This document shows positions 36,887 through 45,258 of a DNA stretch of 64,000 nucleotides, in pieces. Below the pieces are notes generated by a model. That model did not search any database. It was not told where the DNA came from and was given only the letters and a program-made list of their open reading frames with translations. Both the position numbers and the translations under genes were made by a program. The stretch's first letter is position 1, and every line of letters begins with the position of its first letter. Source of the stretch: Sporobacter sp963677825. GTDB taxonomy: Bacteria > Bacillota > Clostridia > Oscillospirales > Oscillospiraceae. The stretch covers positions 1,922,001 through 1,986,000 of the forward strand of contig CAXXEF010000001.1 of the NCBI GenBank assembly GCA_963677825.2, in the 5' to 3' direction.

Positions 36887-37486
36887 GTGAGTTTAGAGTT
36901 GTTCATTTTAATTGCTATGGTCGGTTCATTTATTAGTGTTGTGCTAGTGCGCAGCAGAATTCACGTAAAGACAATCGTGCTCCTTATCGTTTTAGCCATT
37001 ATTATATCGTTTCCGATATGTTATTTGTTGGATTTTCCAATACTATTCCTTAAAATTTGGATTGGTGGACAAGCGCTGGCTTTTTGGTATTTACTATATG
37101 ATTTACATTATCAATATAAAGCGGTGCGGCGGTATCCGGGGACGTTAAGTAAGTTTAAGAGCAATCCGAATATTAGCGAATGGAGTTCTGAAGAAAAACA
37201 ATACTATCTATCAACATATTTAGTGGGCACAGATGAATCAAACAAAGCGCTTCTTGATTTAGTATATGCTGATATGAAAGCAGTTCGAAAAGTGATTCTG
37301 CCATACATAACAGGTATGAAAGGCGGAAGAAAAATTGCATTGTATGTAGTGCCGAATGAAGGATGCCTTTGGGAAGCCGAAGATAAAGGCAGTTGGGTAC
37401 GTTTGCAAAATAAATACACTGGGTCCTTTCCCAATGATTATATTGAGGAACAGAAAGTTTTAGTTGGGTATTTTTATGTCAAATAA
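36887..37486 (+). CDS. Hypothetical membrane protein
   Basis: 199 residues with three hydrophobic segments in the first 75 (L-F-I-L-I-A-M-V-G-S-F-I-S-V-V-L-V, then I-V-L-L-I-V-L-A-I-I-I-S-F, then I-W-I-G-G-Q-A-L-A-F-W-Y). A basic soluble part of 120 residues follows. No family is recognised. The start is GTG at 36887 with GAGGTG 6 bases upstream. It is the last gene of element B before the right attachment repeat, AT-rich and without obvious partners. Confidence 0.7.
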   Translation: MSLELFILIAMVGSFISVVLVRSRIHVKTIVLLIVLAIIISFPICYLLDFPILFLKIWIGGQALAFWYLLYDLHYQYKAVRRYPGTLSKFKSNPNISEWSSEEKQYYLSTYLVGTDESNKALLDLVYADMKAVRKVILPYITGMKGGRKIALYVVPNEGCLWEAEDKGSWVRLQNKYTGSFPNDYIEEQKVLVGYFYVK

Positions 37487-37808
37487 TTATAATGGATTCA
37501 ATTGGTTAGCGGAAAGGCTCTCTTAATTAGCAGGCATTCTCAGCAGTGAGCTTTGCAAGTATTATGTATATTAATGCCTTGGCGAGGATGCGCTGGGGAG
37601 ATTGAGTCTACCTAGCTGCTATACGAAAGATTAAGTTGCTATGCTTTTGTTTGATTTTACTATAGCAGGGATTTTTAACGATTTTTTAACGGGACTAATA
37701 ATCCCAAGCAGTTTATAACAAGTTCAAATAATGTCCAAGACGGACGAAAGCATTGGTATATAAGGTTTTTCAAAGCTTGATCAATTATGTTAAAGTAGCC
37801 TATATATA
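37487..37808. other. Left arm of the third attachment site
   Basis: 320 bases with no gene. The motif TTTTTAACGATTTTTTAAC at 37672-37690 repeats the TTTTAACGTTTTTTTAAC word found in the right arms of the attachment repeats. It is therefore a likely integrase arm-binding site. Confidence 0.5.
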
Positions 37809-37957
37809 ATTGGAAATCGTGTGTACGTTAATAGCGTACCGAGGGTTCGAATCCCTCTCTCTCCGCCAAAAAAAGAAGGCTCTGGATTTTTAAGTCCAGA
37901 GCCTTTTTAACGCTTTTTAACATGGCAAGCAGGTTAAATATTAACGGATTTTTAACA
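37809..37957 (+). repeat. Third tRNA-Ser attachment repeat
   Basis: Bases 37809-37868 are again identical to tRNA positions 10682-10741. They are followed by the same terminator (37876-37908) and a TTTTTAAC-rich arm, somewhat more diverged than copy two. It closes element B and opens the element C remnant. Confidence 0.92.
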
Positions 37958-38065
37958 TGCAGTGTGTAGGTTGATATTAAAGAGCCGATAAAAAATAACG
38001 AGCAGCTCGAAATTATCAATTCACCAATTCGTGGACTACAGTATATGTGAAATAGATGGAGAAAC

Positions 38066-39172
38066 TTAAAATGGTAAATCGTCATCGATCTCTGTGCTAG
38101 CCTGAGATGTATATCCGTCGACGATGTATTTTGCCCTTTCAAATAATTCATCATATGTTACAATCTCTGGGTTGTGTATTTCGCGGCGAAAACGCTCAAA
38201 TGAATTGCGCTTATCCCAATCATCTAACTCTGCCGTATTTCCAATAATAACAATCCCTTTTGGTGATATAGTATTAACGCCTTCTAAGTACTCTCGATTT
38301 TGTTCTGTTCGTGAGCCAAATATTTCCCATTGTGCGCAATTAACTTGAACTTGTGAAATAGCGCCTGACAATTCAACGCTGGCTCCCCATGCACCATTTC
38401 TGTATACTGTTCTCTGAATAAGAGCACTGGATGGCTTTTTGATTTCTACTAGGCAAGTGAATTTGGTTTCTGCTTCTGTTGCCGTTAGAAAATCGCCTCG
38501 TTGGCCACCTGTTCCTGTAATATTCCTGCCACCATAGTCAGGTTGATTTTGCACATTACGTAGTATCTGATAACGTAGTCCATACCCAAATATCCATGTA
38601 TTACTCTCAAAAAAGTCTTGCCATTCGCTTTCAGACATAGTTTCATCGGTTAGCTTGTGCTCGAAATCTTGAAGGATGGAAACCCTATCTTCATGCAATT
38701 TGGAGATGGCTAGTCTTGATGCAATATCCGGATTATCATGAACGAGTTGCTCCCACACCTCTTCTCCGAGATCTGCTTCAAGTAATTTTTGAATGATACC
38801 TGCTTTGTTTTGATCATTAATAACTAATGCGTCAGCATCAGCAATCGTAAAGCTATGTGTTCCGTAACGAATACCCTGCGAGTCAAGAACTACCCTTAAT
38901 CCTTCTAAACTCTGATAAAGTATTCTGGTTGCTTCGGTGGGGAGTGTGATTTTAATTCCTTCATTTTCATGAAGGGAGTTGAAATTAACGGTTACAAGCT
39001 CCTCACAATTCCCGGAGGGATCTTTCCGGTATCGTATAATGTCACCACGGATTCCGCCGGGGTGCATTGCTGCCTTAAACACGGTCTTTGTCCTTGGCGT
39101 TTCGTCAAGTAAAAACTCCTGATTAACTTCTACGAATCCATTTCCTCTGCTCTGAGTAGTTATTGTGTCCAT
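38066..39172 (-). CDS. sduA: Shedu-family defence nuclease (SduA, DUF4263)
   Basis: 368 residues. The N-terminal half is unassigned. The C-terminal half carries the DUF4263 PD-(D/E)XK nuclease: W-Q-D-F-F-E-S-N-T-W-I-F-G-Y-G-L, then R-G-D-F-L (metal-binding Asp), V-E-I-K-K-P (E-x-K) and E-L-S-G-A-I-S-Q, the order expected for SduA. Shedu is a single-gene anti-phage system. This family is known to act as an oligomeric nuclease kept inactive by its N-terminal region. The ATG at 39172 has a GAGGG site; a GTG four codons upstream is also open. It sits alone beside an attachment repeat, a common place for defence genes. Confidence 0.87.
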   Translation of the reverse strand: MDTITTQSRGNGFVEVNQEFLLDETPRTKTVFKAAMHPGGIRGDIIRYRKDPSGNCEELVTVNFNSLHENEGIKITLPTEATRILYQSLEGLRVVLDSQGIRYGTHSFTIADADALVINDQNKAGIIQKLLEADLGEEVWEQLVHDNPDIASRLAISKLHEDRVSILQDFEHKLTDETMSESEWQDFFESNTWIFGYGLRYQILRNVQNQPDYGGRNITGTGGQRGDFLTATEAETKFTCLVEIKKPSSALIQRTVYRNGAWGASVELSGAISQVQVNCAQWEIFGSRTEQNREYLEGVNTISPKGIVIIGNTAELDDWDKRNSFERFRREIHNPEIVTYDELFERAKYIVDGYTSQASTEIDDDLPF

Positions 39173-39343
39173 AATGACCCTCACGATCTATCATCGAATG
39201 ATATGTATAGCTTTCGCAGTATTGCTTTAGACAGGAACGTGCTTTGTATAGAATAATACAAATATTTCTAAATGGCAATAAATAGAACAAGTTTTAAGGC
39301 CCCGATTCTATGATCGAGGCCTTTAGTATTTAATCTTTATAAG

Positions 39344-39679
39344 TTAGGATGACAGCTTCTGAAAAAATAAAGCATCATTCAATTTTCGAGCCGCATCCTG
39401 TTGTAGCTCATCGTCTATGTGACTATAAAGGTCCATCGTGATGCCAATTGTGGTATGCCCCAGACGCTCACTGGCGACTTTCATGGGTACCCCCTGAGTC
39501 AACATAAGGCTAGCGTTTGTATGCCTCAGATCGTGAAACCGAATGTCGGGCAGACCGTTTTCTTTGAGAATATCTTTGAATCGATGATTTAGTGATGCGG
39601 AGGAAAGGGGCATCCCATCAGCACGACAACTAACCAAATTATACGGGTTAAAACCATCGCCAAATGCAGTTGCTATATA
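39344..39679 (-). pseudogene. C-terminal fragment of a tyrosine integrase
   Basis: About 110 codons remain, containing H-D-L-R-H, L-G-H-T-T and the M-D-L-Y-S-H tyrosine; the first 270 or so residues and the first catalytic Arg are missing. A stop (TGA) bounds the frame at 39680-39682. About 130 bases inside it are nearly identical at DNA level to the element B integrase, whereas the flanks are clearly diverged. That pattern suggests gene conversion or mosaic origin. Confidence 0.9.
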
Positions 39680-39682
39680 TCA

Positions 39683-40144
39683 AAATTGATACTTAGATAA
39701 AAAGTGGCCAGTTCTTTAAATTTTAATAAGCAAAAATACTATTGTCCAACAATTACCTCAAATGCTCAACGATTTGCCCGAAAAATGCACACCCCCACCT
39801 AATGTCAAACGATTTGAAGCCATGCACTTGGCTCCATTAACTGGAAAACAAATAAAAACTTTAATAGTAGAAGACAAAAACTGAAACAAGTAGTCTCCGA
39901 AAAACCTCGGGCATCGCTTGTTTAAAGCTGTTTCAAGGCAAAATAAAACCACCAACCGATAAAATACTTTTTATCGATTGATGGTATTACTTTTATAGTA
40001 TCTCACAGGCAAATTTGCTTCTTTTGACGATCCTACAAAAAGCACCCCCGCTGTTGTTGTAAACATACAATTATGCACATATTGTGTGCGATGAATTTGG
40101 CAATAGTTTATAAATGTTGCACTGTTTTATGTTCGTTTTTCCAA
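39683..40144. other. Intergenic stretch before the sugar ABC operon
   Basis: About 460 AT-rich bases with no supported gene. An inverted repeat near 39958-39984 (ATCGATTGATGG-like with ACCAACCGAT) may end a transcript. The 65-residue frame at 39758 lacks coding character. Confidence 0.5.
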
Positions 40145-40172
40145 TTGAAAAAAGGCAATTGTGGATTATAAT
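40145..40172 (+). promoter_or_regulatory. Promoter of the sugar ABC operon
   Basis: TTGAAA and TATAAT are 16 bases apart, about 60 bases before the first ATG of the operon. Confidence 0.6.
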
Positions 40173-40232
40173 AAAAACATTGGTTTATTTATTTAATTCG
40201 CAAAATGGAAAAAAGAGGAAGGGAAATTGATT

Positions 40233-41288
40233 ATGAGAAAAAGAATCCTATCTGTACTTATCTGCGTACTGCTCCTCACGTTCATGTTTACGGGCTGCGC
40301 ACCAAAGGCTGAGGAAAACGAACCCAGCGATGCCGGTACCACCTCTGCACTGGTAGGAAAAGACGTTTACACCGAAGATGTAAAAATCGCCTTCATCCCG
40401 ATCAGCACAGCCGGCATCACCAACCAGATGTATAACACGGCAATTGCTGAATCAGTCTCCATGTATCCCAACGTGGAAATCAATGTTTTCGACGGCCAGT
40501 ATGATCCCACCGTCCAAAACAGCATCATTCAAGACTGTATCACGCAAGGTTATGACGCAATTATCATGGAGGGCATGGACACGGAAGCGACTAACAGCGC
40601 CATCACGGACGCTGAGACCGCCGGCATTGCAGTTGTGACCCTCAACGGCGGCTGCCCCACCGCGCCGCATACGTTCCACCTGCAGGGCGCCGACTATGAA
40701 ATGGGCCAGCAGGGCGCCATGTACTTAGCAGAAGCCTGCGGCGACACAGGTAACGCCATCATCCTCGACGCACCGGCCGAATCCGTTGCCAACGCCCGCA
40801 TGGGTACGGGCGCAAAGGAATACTTTGAAGGCAACACCGGTCTGACGATCATCGACCATCAGTACATCGAAAGATTTTCCACAGACGACGCTATGACCAA
40901 GATGAGCAACCTGCTTACGAAATATCCGGACATCCAGTGTGTATACTGTGCGACTGACGACATCGCTCTCGGCGCTGTTCAGGCTATCGAAGCAGCCAAC
41001 CGTCAGGACGACGGCATTCTCGTATGGGGCGGCACCGGCTTCCCCTCCGCTTTTGAAGCAATCCGCGACGGCCGTATGTACGGCACCTCCTGGTGTGATA
41101 CGTACAGCCAAATGAGCACGGCGATCTATAACACGCTGGGCTTTATCGATGCCGGTATCAACGCGGTTGACCTGGGCTATACGGAAACACCGTCCGTTAA
41201 GCAGGCTATGATCGCTGTCACCGTTGACAATATCGAAGACATCGTCCCGATCTCCCGCTGGGAATATGATAGCGCCTACGTGAGCTAA
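40233..41288 (+). CDS. Sugar ABC transporter substrate-binding lipoprotein (ribose type)
   Basis: 351 residues. Lipobox L-T-F-M-F-T-G-C with lipidated Cys near residue 22. The mature protein has the periplasmic-binding fold of the RbsB/XylF group: K-I-A-F-I-P-I-S near residue 55, D-C-I-T-Q-G-Y-D-A-I-I-M-E-G-M-D, A-G-I-A-V-V-T-L-N, and a second lobe with C-A-T-D-D-I-A-L-G-A-V-Q-A-I. It captures a sugar or related polyol outside the membrane for the permeases and ATPase downstream. The sugar cannot be told. GGAAGGG stands 9 bases before the ATG at 40233. The long intercistronic hairpin after it probably raises its level over the membrane genes. Confidence 0.93.
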   Translation: MRKRILSVLICVLLLTFMFTGCAPKAEENEPSDAGTTSALVGKDVYTEDVKIAFIPISTAGITNQMYNTAIAESVSMYPNVEINVFDGQYDPTVQNSIIQDCITQGYDAIIMEGMDTEATNSAITDAETAGIAVVTLNGGCPTAPHTFHLQGADYEMGQQGAMYLAEACGDTGNAIILDAPAESVANARMGTGAKEYFEGNTGLTIIDHQYIERFSTDDAMTKMSNLLTKYPDIQCVYCATDDIALGAVQAIEAANRQDDGILVWGGTGFPSAFEAIRDGRMYGTSWCDTYSQMSTAIYNTLGFIDAGINAVDLGYTETPSVKQAMIAVTVDNIEDIVPISRWEYDSAYVS

Positions 41289-41353
41289 ATGCGTTTGGGC
41301 AACACGTGTCTTCAACTTGTTGATATAGCTTGACGGCACCCCATAAATATCTG

Positions 41354-41389
41354 ACGGCGGGGCCCTGTCGCAGGACATGGCCCCGCCGT
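41354..41389 (+). terminator. GC-rich intercistronic hairpin
   Basis: ACGGCGGGGCC pairs perfectly with GGCCCCGCCGT around a 14-base loop, with no long T run. Between a binding-protein gene and its permease such a hairpin usually stabilises the upstream message or causes partial termination. Confidence 0.75.
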
Positions 41390-41435
41390 TTATGCCCTAA
41401 ACATTTATGACATGGAATTCAGGAGGTCTTTTCAA

Positions 41436-42452
41436 ATGAGCAGCAAAAATATCCGCAGGCTCATAACACTTGGTCTCGTCGTGTTACTCTGGCTCGTGTT
41501 TGCGCTGACAACAAAAAACTTTGTATCGATGCGCAACACGCTCCAACTTCTAAAGGAGGCAGCATTCATTGGCCTGCTGGCCGCCGGGATGTGCTTTGTT
41601 ATGGTCGGCGGCGGTATAGACCTGTCGGTGGGCGGTATCGCAAGTGTGGTGGCAATCCTGTGCTCCCGCATTTCTTTTATTCCCGGCATCCCCGGCATCG
41701 TCGTCCTGCTTGGCGGCATTCTTATCGGCGCTTTAATCGGCAGTTTCAATGGTTTTCTCGTCACGAAGTTGCATTTAACCGAATTTGTGGCCACCCTCGC
41801 ATCTGGTTTCGTTTACGGTGGCCTCGCGTTCGTATTCGCGTTCCACACCAATGGGGCGCTCGTTTCAAAAAGTATTACAAATCAAAGCTTTCTAGCTATC
41901 GGTAAAAGTGTCAACGGCCTTTATTGGATCACCGTTGTGTGGATTGTCGTCGCTGTCGCCGGGATGATCGTCATGACGCGGACTAAATATGGGACGCACA
42001 CTTACGCGCTGGGCTCCAACGCCCGGTCCGCTCAGATGTCCGGCGTCAACAACATTTTTGTTAAGACGACGGGTTTTGTGATTAGCGGCGCGGTAGCCGG
42101 TCTGGCAGCAGGCATGCAGGTAGCTTACCAAAGCGCCGCAAGCGCCACAATAGGTTCTGCAGGGTATGAATTCCAGGCAATCGCTGCCTGTGTCGTCGGC
42201 GGCGTCGTGCTCGGCGGCGGCAAGGGCGATCAGGTCGGCTCGGGCCTCGGCGCCATTTTCCTGGTGCTGATTCTCAACGGTCTTTACAAATACGGCCTAA
42301 ATTCAGCATGGCAGTATATTTCCATGGGCGTTATCATCGTTGTTGCGACTGTGTTTGACGCCGGCTTCAACAAGATAATCGCCAAGCGACTGGAGAGAAA
42401 GGCTCTCCAGCGGGCACAGCTTCGAGAAGCACAAGCGGGAGGTGCGCAATGA
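41436..42452 (+). CDS. Sugar ABC transporter permease (RbsC type)
   Basis: 338 residues with eight or more hydrophobic segments. RbsC-family marks include M-V-G-G-G-I-D-L-S-V-G-G-I (the G-G-I-D-L-S-V-G motif), G-S-F-N-G-F-L-V-T-K-L-H, and the A-I-A-A-C-V-V-G-G-V-V-L-G-G-G-K-G EAA-like loop that meets the ATPase. AGGAGG precedes the ATG at 41436; an ATG at 41412 would place the ribosome site inside the gene. It overlaps the ATPase gene by 4 bases (ATGA). Confidence 0.93.
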   Translation: MSSKNIRRLITLGLVVLLWLVFALTTKNFVSMRNTLQLLKEAAFIGLLAAGMCFVMVGGGIDLSVGGIASVVAILCSRISFIPGIPGIVVLLGGILIGALIGSFNGFLVTKLHLTEFVATLASGFVYGGLAFVFAFHTNGALVSKSITNQSFLAIGKSVNGLYWITVVWIVVAVAGMIVMTRTKYGTHTYALGSNARSAQMSGVNNIFVKTTGFVISGAVAGLAAGMQVAYQSAASATIGSAGYEFQAIAACVVGGVVLGGGKGDQVGSGLGAIFLVLILNGLYKYGLNSAWQYISMGVIIVVATVFDAGFNKIIAKRLERKALQRAQLREAQAGGAQ

Positions 42453-43966
42453 TAGGACAAGATGTACTCCTGCGGGCGGAAAATATCTGTAAGCAGTTCA
42501 ACGGCATTCCCGTGCTTAAAGGCGTCGACCTGGAAATCCGCAAAGGCGAGGTCCATGCGCTCATGGGCGAAAACGGCGCCGGCAAATCCACCATTATTAA
42601 AATCATTACCGGCGTATATACAAAAGACGACGGTCAGATCTACATGGACGGCGAGCCTGTGGAAATCAACTCCCGGCAGGACGCTTTGAAAGCCGGCATT
42701 GCCGTTATCTATCAGGAATTGAGCCTTGTGCCGGCACTAAGCGTTGTCGAAAATGTCTTTTTGGGACAAGAGTGGACGAAATACGGCTTTATCTCCCGCA
42801 AAAAAATGCGCGAGACGGTCAGTACGCTCGTCGAACGGCTCGGCTTTGATATCGACCCGGACGCCATCGTCGAAACATTGAGCATGGCTAAACGGCAAAT
42901 GATTGAAATTCTCAAGGCACTTCTCGTCCGCGCCAAGCTCATCATCATGGACGAGCCCACCTCTTCCCTGTCGGCCTCGGAACAGGATATCCTGTTCGAT
43001 ACGATCCGGCTGGCTAAGAAGGGCGGCGCGAGTATATTGTACATATCGCATCGCCTCGACGAGGTCTATGAGGTTTCCGACCGGCTGACCGTCATGCGTG
43101 ACGGCGAACTTGTTGGCATACTCGACAAGGAGGATATTTCCGCTAAAACAGTCGTGCCGATGATGCTCGGCAAAGAGGCCAGCCATATCGACGTTGCCTC
43201 CGGCGACGTAAAACGCTATGAGGACAATAAACTTGAAGTGCGCGGCCTGCAATATAAAGCGCTTTTGCGGGACGTCAATTTCGATGCGTACGGCGGCGAA
43301 GTGCTGGGCATCGGCGGCCTCGTCGGCTCCGGCAGGACAGAACTGCTTAAATGCATTTACGGCAGTCTGCAGCAAGATGGCGGATCCGTAACACTCAACG
43401 GCGCGCCGGTGAGCAAATCGGTCGCAAAGAACCTGAAAAACGGTTTCGCGTTCGTCCCGGAAGACCGACGCAACGAAGGCTTTATACCGATGCTCTCCAT
43501 TGAAAAAAATCTCGCTCTGGCTAGTTACGATCGGCTGGCGCCACATCGGATCGTTTTTAAAAAGCGGGAAGCCGAATGGGCGGAAAACGCTATCCGTAAT
43601 TATGATATCCGCCCGCCGAGGAAAGAACTCCCAGTCGCCAACTTATCCGGCGGCAACCAGCAAAAGGTCGTCGTTGGACGCGGGCTTGCCCGCAATCCCA
43701 AGGTGCTGCTGCTCGACGAGCCGACCGCCGGTATCGACGTTGGCGTTAAAGCCGAGTTGTACCAAATTATTCGGGATCTTGCCGCATCCGGTGCGATCGT
43801 CATAATGGTCTCCTCCGACATGGCGGAACTGAGACATGTGTCCGACCGCATTCTGGTCATGTATAAGGGCCGCTTCTTTGAGGAATTCACCAACGCGAAC
43901 GCCAGCCAGAACTCGATTTTACTGGCCGCGTCCGGCGAACACACGAAGGAGGGGAAAGCGCTGTGA
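42449..43966 (+). CDS. Sugar ABC transporter ATPase, double domain (RbsA/MglA type)
   Basis: 505 residues with two ABC cassettes in one chain, as in RbsA, MglA and XylG. The first has Walker A G-E-N-G-A-G-K-S-T near residue 40 and Walker B L-I-I-M-D-E-P-T-S-S-L-S. The second has a degenerate Walker A (G-L-V-G-S-G-R-T-E), signature L-S-G-G-N-Q-Q-K and Walker B L-L-L-D-E-P-T-A-G-I-D. It is cytosolic and powers import through the two permeases beside it. It overlaps both neighbours by 4 bases. Confidence 0.95.
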   Translation: MIGQDVLLRAENICKQFNGIPVLKGVDLEIRKGEVHALMGENGAGKSTIIKIITGVYTKDDGQIYMDGEPVEINSRQDALKAGIAVIYQELSLVPALSVVENVFLGQEWTKYGFISRKKMRETVSTLVERLGFDIDPDAIVETLSMAKRQMIEILKALLVRAKLIIMDEPTSSLSASEQDILFDTIRLAKKGGASILYISHRLDEVYEVSDRLTVMRDGELVGILDKEDISAKTVVPMMLGKEASHIDVASGDVKRYEDNKLEVRGLQYKALLRDVNFDAYGGEVLGIGGLVGSGRTELLKCIYGSLQQDGGSVTLNGAPVSKSVAKNLKNGFAFVPEDRRNEGFIPMLSIEKNLALASYDRLAPHRIVFKKREAEWAENAIRNYDIRPPRKELPVANLSGGNQQKVVVGRGLARNPKVLLLDEPTAGIDVGVKAELYQIIRDLAASGAIVIMVSSDMAELRHVSDRILVMYKGRFFEEFTNANASQNSILLAASGEHTKEGKAL

Positions 43967-45012
43967 ACAACAAAAAAAGCTTCAAACAGATTATCGGCTC
44001 GTCCTGGGGTCAGAAGATTACGATCCTTGTCATTTTTATGGTTGTCATGTTTTTTTTCGATCGCCAGTTCTTCCAGCCCTCCAACTGGACCAGCATACTG
44101 CGCTCCATTTCCGTTTTCGGCATCATGGCCTGCGGTATGTTTTTCGTCGTGCTCATCGGCGGGCTCGACCTGTCGGTCGCGTCGACGGCGGCGCTGTCGG
44201 CAACGATTGTCACACTCACAGTCGTCAACAGCAATTACGCCAAGGGCTCGTTCTTATACGGACTTGTTATTGCATTGGCTGTGTGTGTCGCTATCGGCTT
44301 GATCCACAGCTTTTTAGTAACGCGATTTAAAATGCCGGCCTTTGTCGTGACGCTGGCCAGCAAATACGCTTTATATGGCGTTGCCATGATCGTTTCTAAA
44401 GGCTCGTATATCTATGTTCTCGACGATACAAACTTCTTTTACAAAATTGGCAGCAGCAAGTTTTTATCGATCCCGACACCGATCGTTATCTTTATCGTCA
44501 TTGCCATTATCTGCGCGCTGATTTTGAACTTCACGACCTTCGGCCGACGGCTGTACGCAGTGGGCGGTAACGCGACGGCGGCGGAACTTGTAGGTATCAA
44601 ATCAAAACTCAACACCCGCATGGCATTCATCATCAGCAGCGTCGCGGCCGGAATCGGCGGTGTTATCCTGGCCAGTATGAATACCGTCGCCGGCACCGGC
44701 ACGGCTGCCGGATATGAAGGCAACGTCCTCATGGCCATGATCGTCGGCGGCATTAACCTCGCTGGCGGCGAAGGCAGCATTATCGACGCCGTTTACGGCG
44801 CTCTGCTCGTCGGCATTATCGACAACGTGCAAATTCTTGTCGGCATCCCATCCGACTATCAGGACTTCGTACGCGGCGTTATTATCCTTGCAGCCCTCTC
44901 GCTGAATGTTTACACCTACCGCAGGGTTCACGGTCTCATACCGCCCAAAGTACGGCGCGGTAAGAGTCTCAGCAAACCCGCATATGAAACGGAAGCGAAA
45001 GTCACTAAATAA
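43963..45012 (+). CDS. Sugar ABC transporter permease, second subunit
   Basis: 349 residues, RbsC family, about nine hydrophobic segments, with F-V-V-L-I-G-G-L-D-L-S-V-A-S and M-A-M-I-V-G-G-I-N-L-A-G-G-E-G. It starts with GTG, overlapping the ATPase stop (GTGA). Together with 41436-42452 it makes a heterodimeric channel, as in several Clostridia sugar importers that carry two permease genes. The C-terminal 25 residues are basic and unusual. It is the last gene of the operon and converges on the sulfatase maturase. Confidence 0.92.
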   Translation: MNNKKSFKQIIGSSWGQKITILVIFMVVMFFFDRQFFQPSNWTSILRSISVFGIMACGMFFVVLIGGLDLSVASTAALSATIVTLTVVNSNYAKGSFLYGLVIALAVCVAIGLIHSFLVTRFKMPAFVVTLASKYALYGVAMIVSKGSYIYVLDDTNFFYKIGSSKFLSIPTPIVIFIVIAIICALILNFTTFGRRLYAVGGNATAAELVGIKSKLNTRMAFIISSVAAGIGGVILASMNTVAGTGTAAGYEGNVLMAMIVGGINLAGGEGSIIDAVYGALLVGIIDNVQILVGIPSDYQDFVRGVIILAALSLNVYTYRRVHGLIPPKVRRGKSLSKPAYETEAKVTK

Positions 45013-45029
45013 CATAACCGCGACCCTAC

Positions 45030-45073
45030 AACATAACAAGCGTGCAGACGATCGTCTGCACGCTTGTTATGTT
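45030..45073 (+). terminator. Perfect 44-base palindrome after the ABC operon
   Basis: Both 22-base arms match exactly with no loop base left over. It sits 18 bases after the last stop of the operon and probably folds as a terminator with a tight loop, followed by GCTTTCG and not a long T run. Confidence 0.7.
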
Positions 45074-45258
45074 GCTTTCGGGTGAAGTAAAGTGGTTTTT
45101 AACGATTTATTGACATATAGAATGGGATTTACTAAACGCAGCAGAAAGCTAATTGTATGTATAAATATATTGTCATAATAACGGCATCGACGCTCAAAAC
45201 AGGGGGCGATGAGCACATCTTTGTATTCCGCAGCAGAAATACAACCCGGTATTTCGGG

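Larger units (their letters stand above)
14506..37808. mobile_element. Element B: 23-kb integrative element with a toxin cargo
   Basis: It is bounded by the attachment repeats at 14506 and 37809. It carries a tyrosine integrase and excisionase next to the left repeat, a P-loop replication-type helicase, a zinc-ribbon protein, a giant subtilase-Kelch-RHS toxin with a candidate immunity gene, an XRE regulator and several membrane proteins. I see no conjugation, relaxase or phage structural genes, so it is an integrative element of satellite or mobilisable type, not a full ICE or prophage. Confidence 0.8.
37809..39679. mobile_element. Element C remnant
   Basis: Next to the third attachment repeat lie a Shedu-type nuclease gene and the last third of an integrase gene. 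No further attachment copy is seen to the right, so the distal end has been lost. Confidence 0.65.

Noticed and set aside
14506..37808. Prophage or conjugative element
   Set aside because: No capsid, terminase, relaxase or type IV secretion genes are visible.
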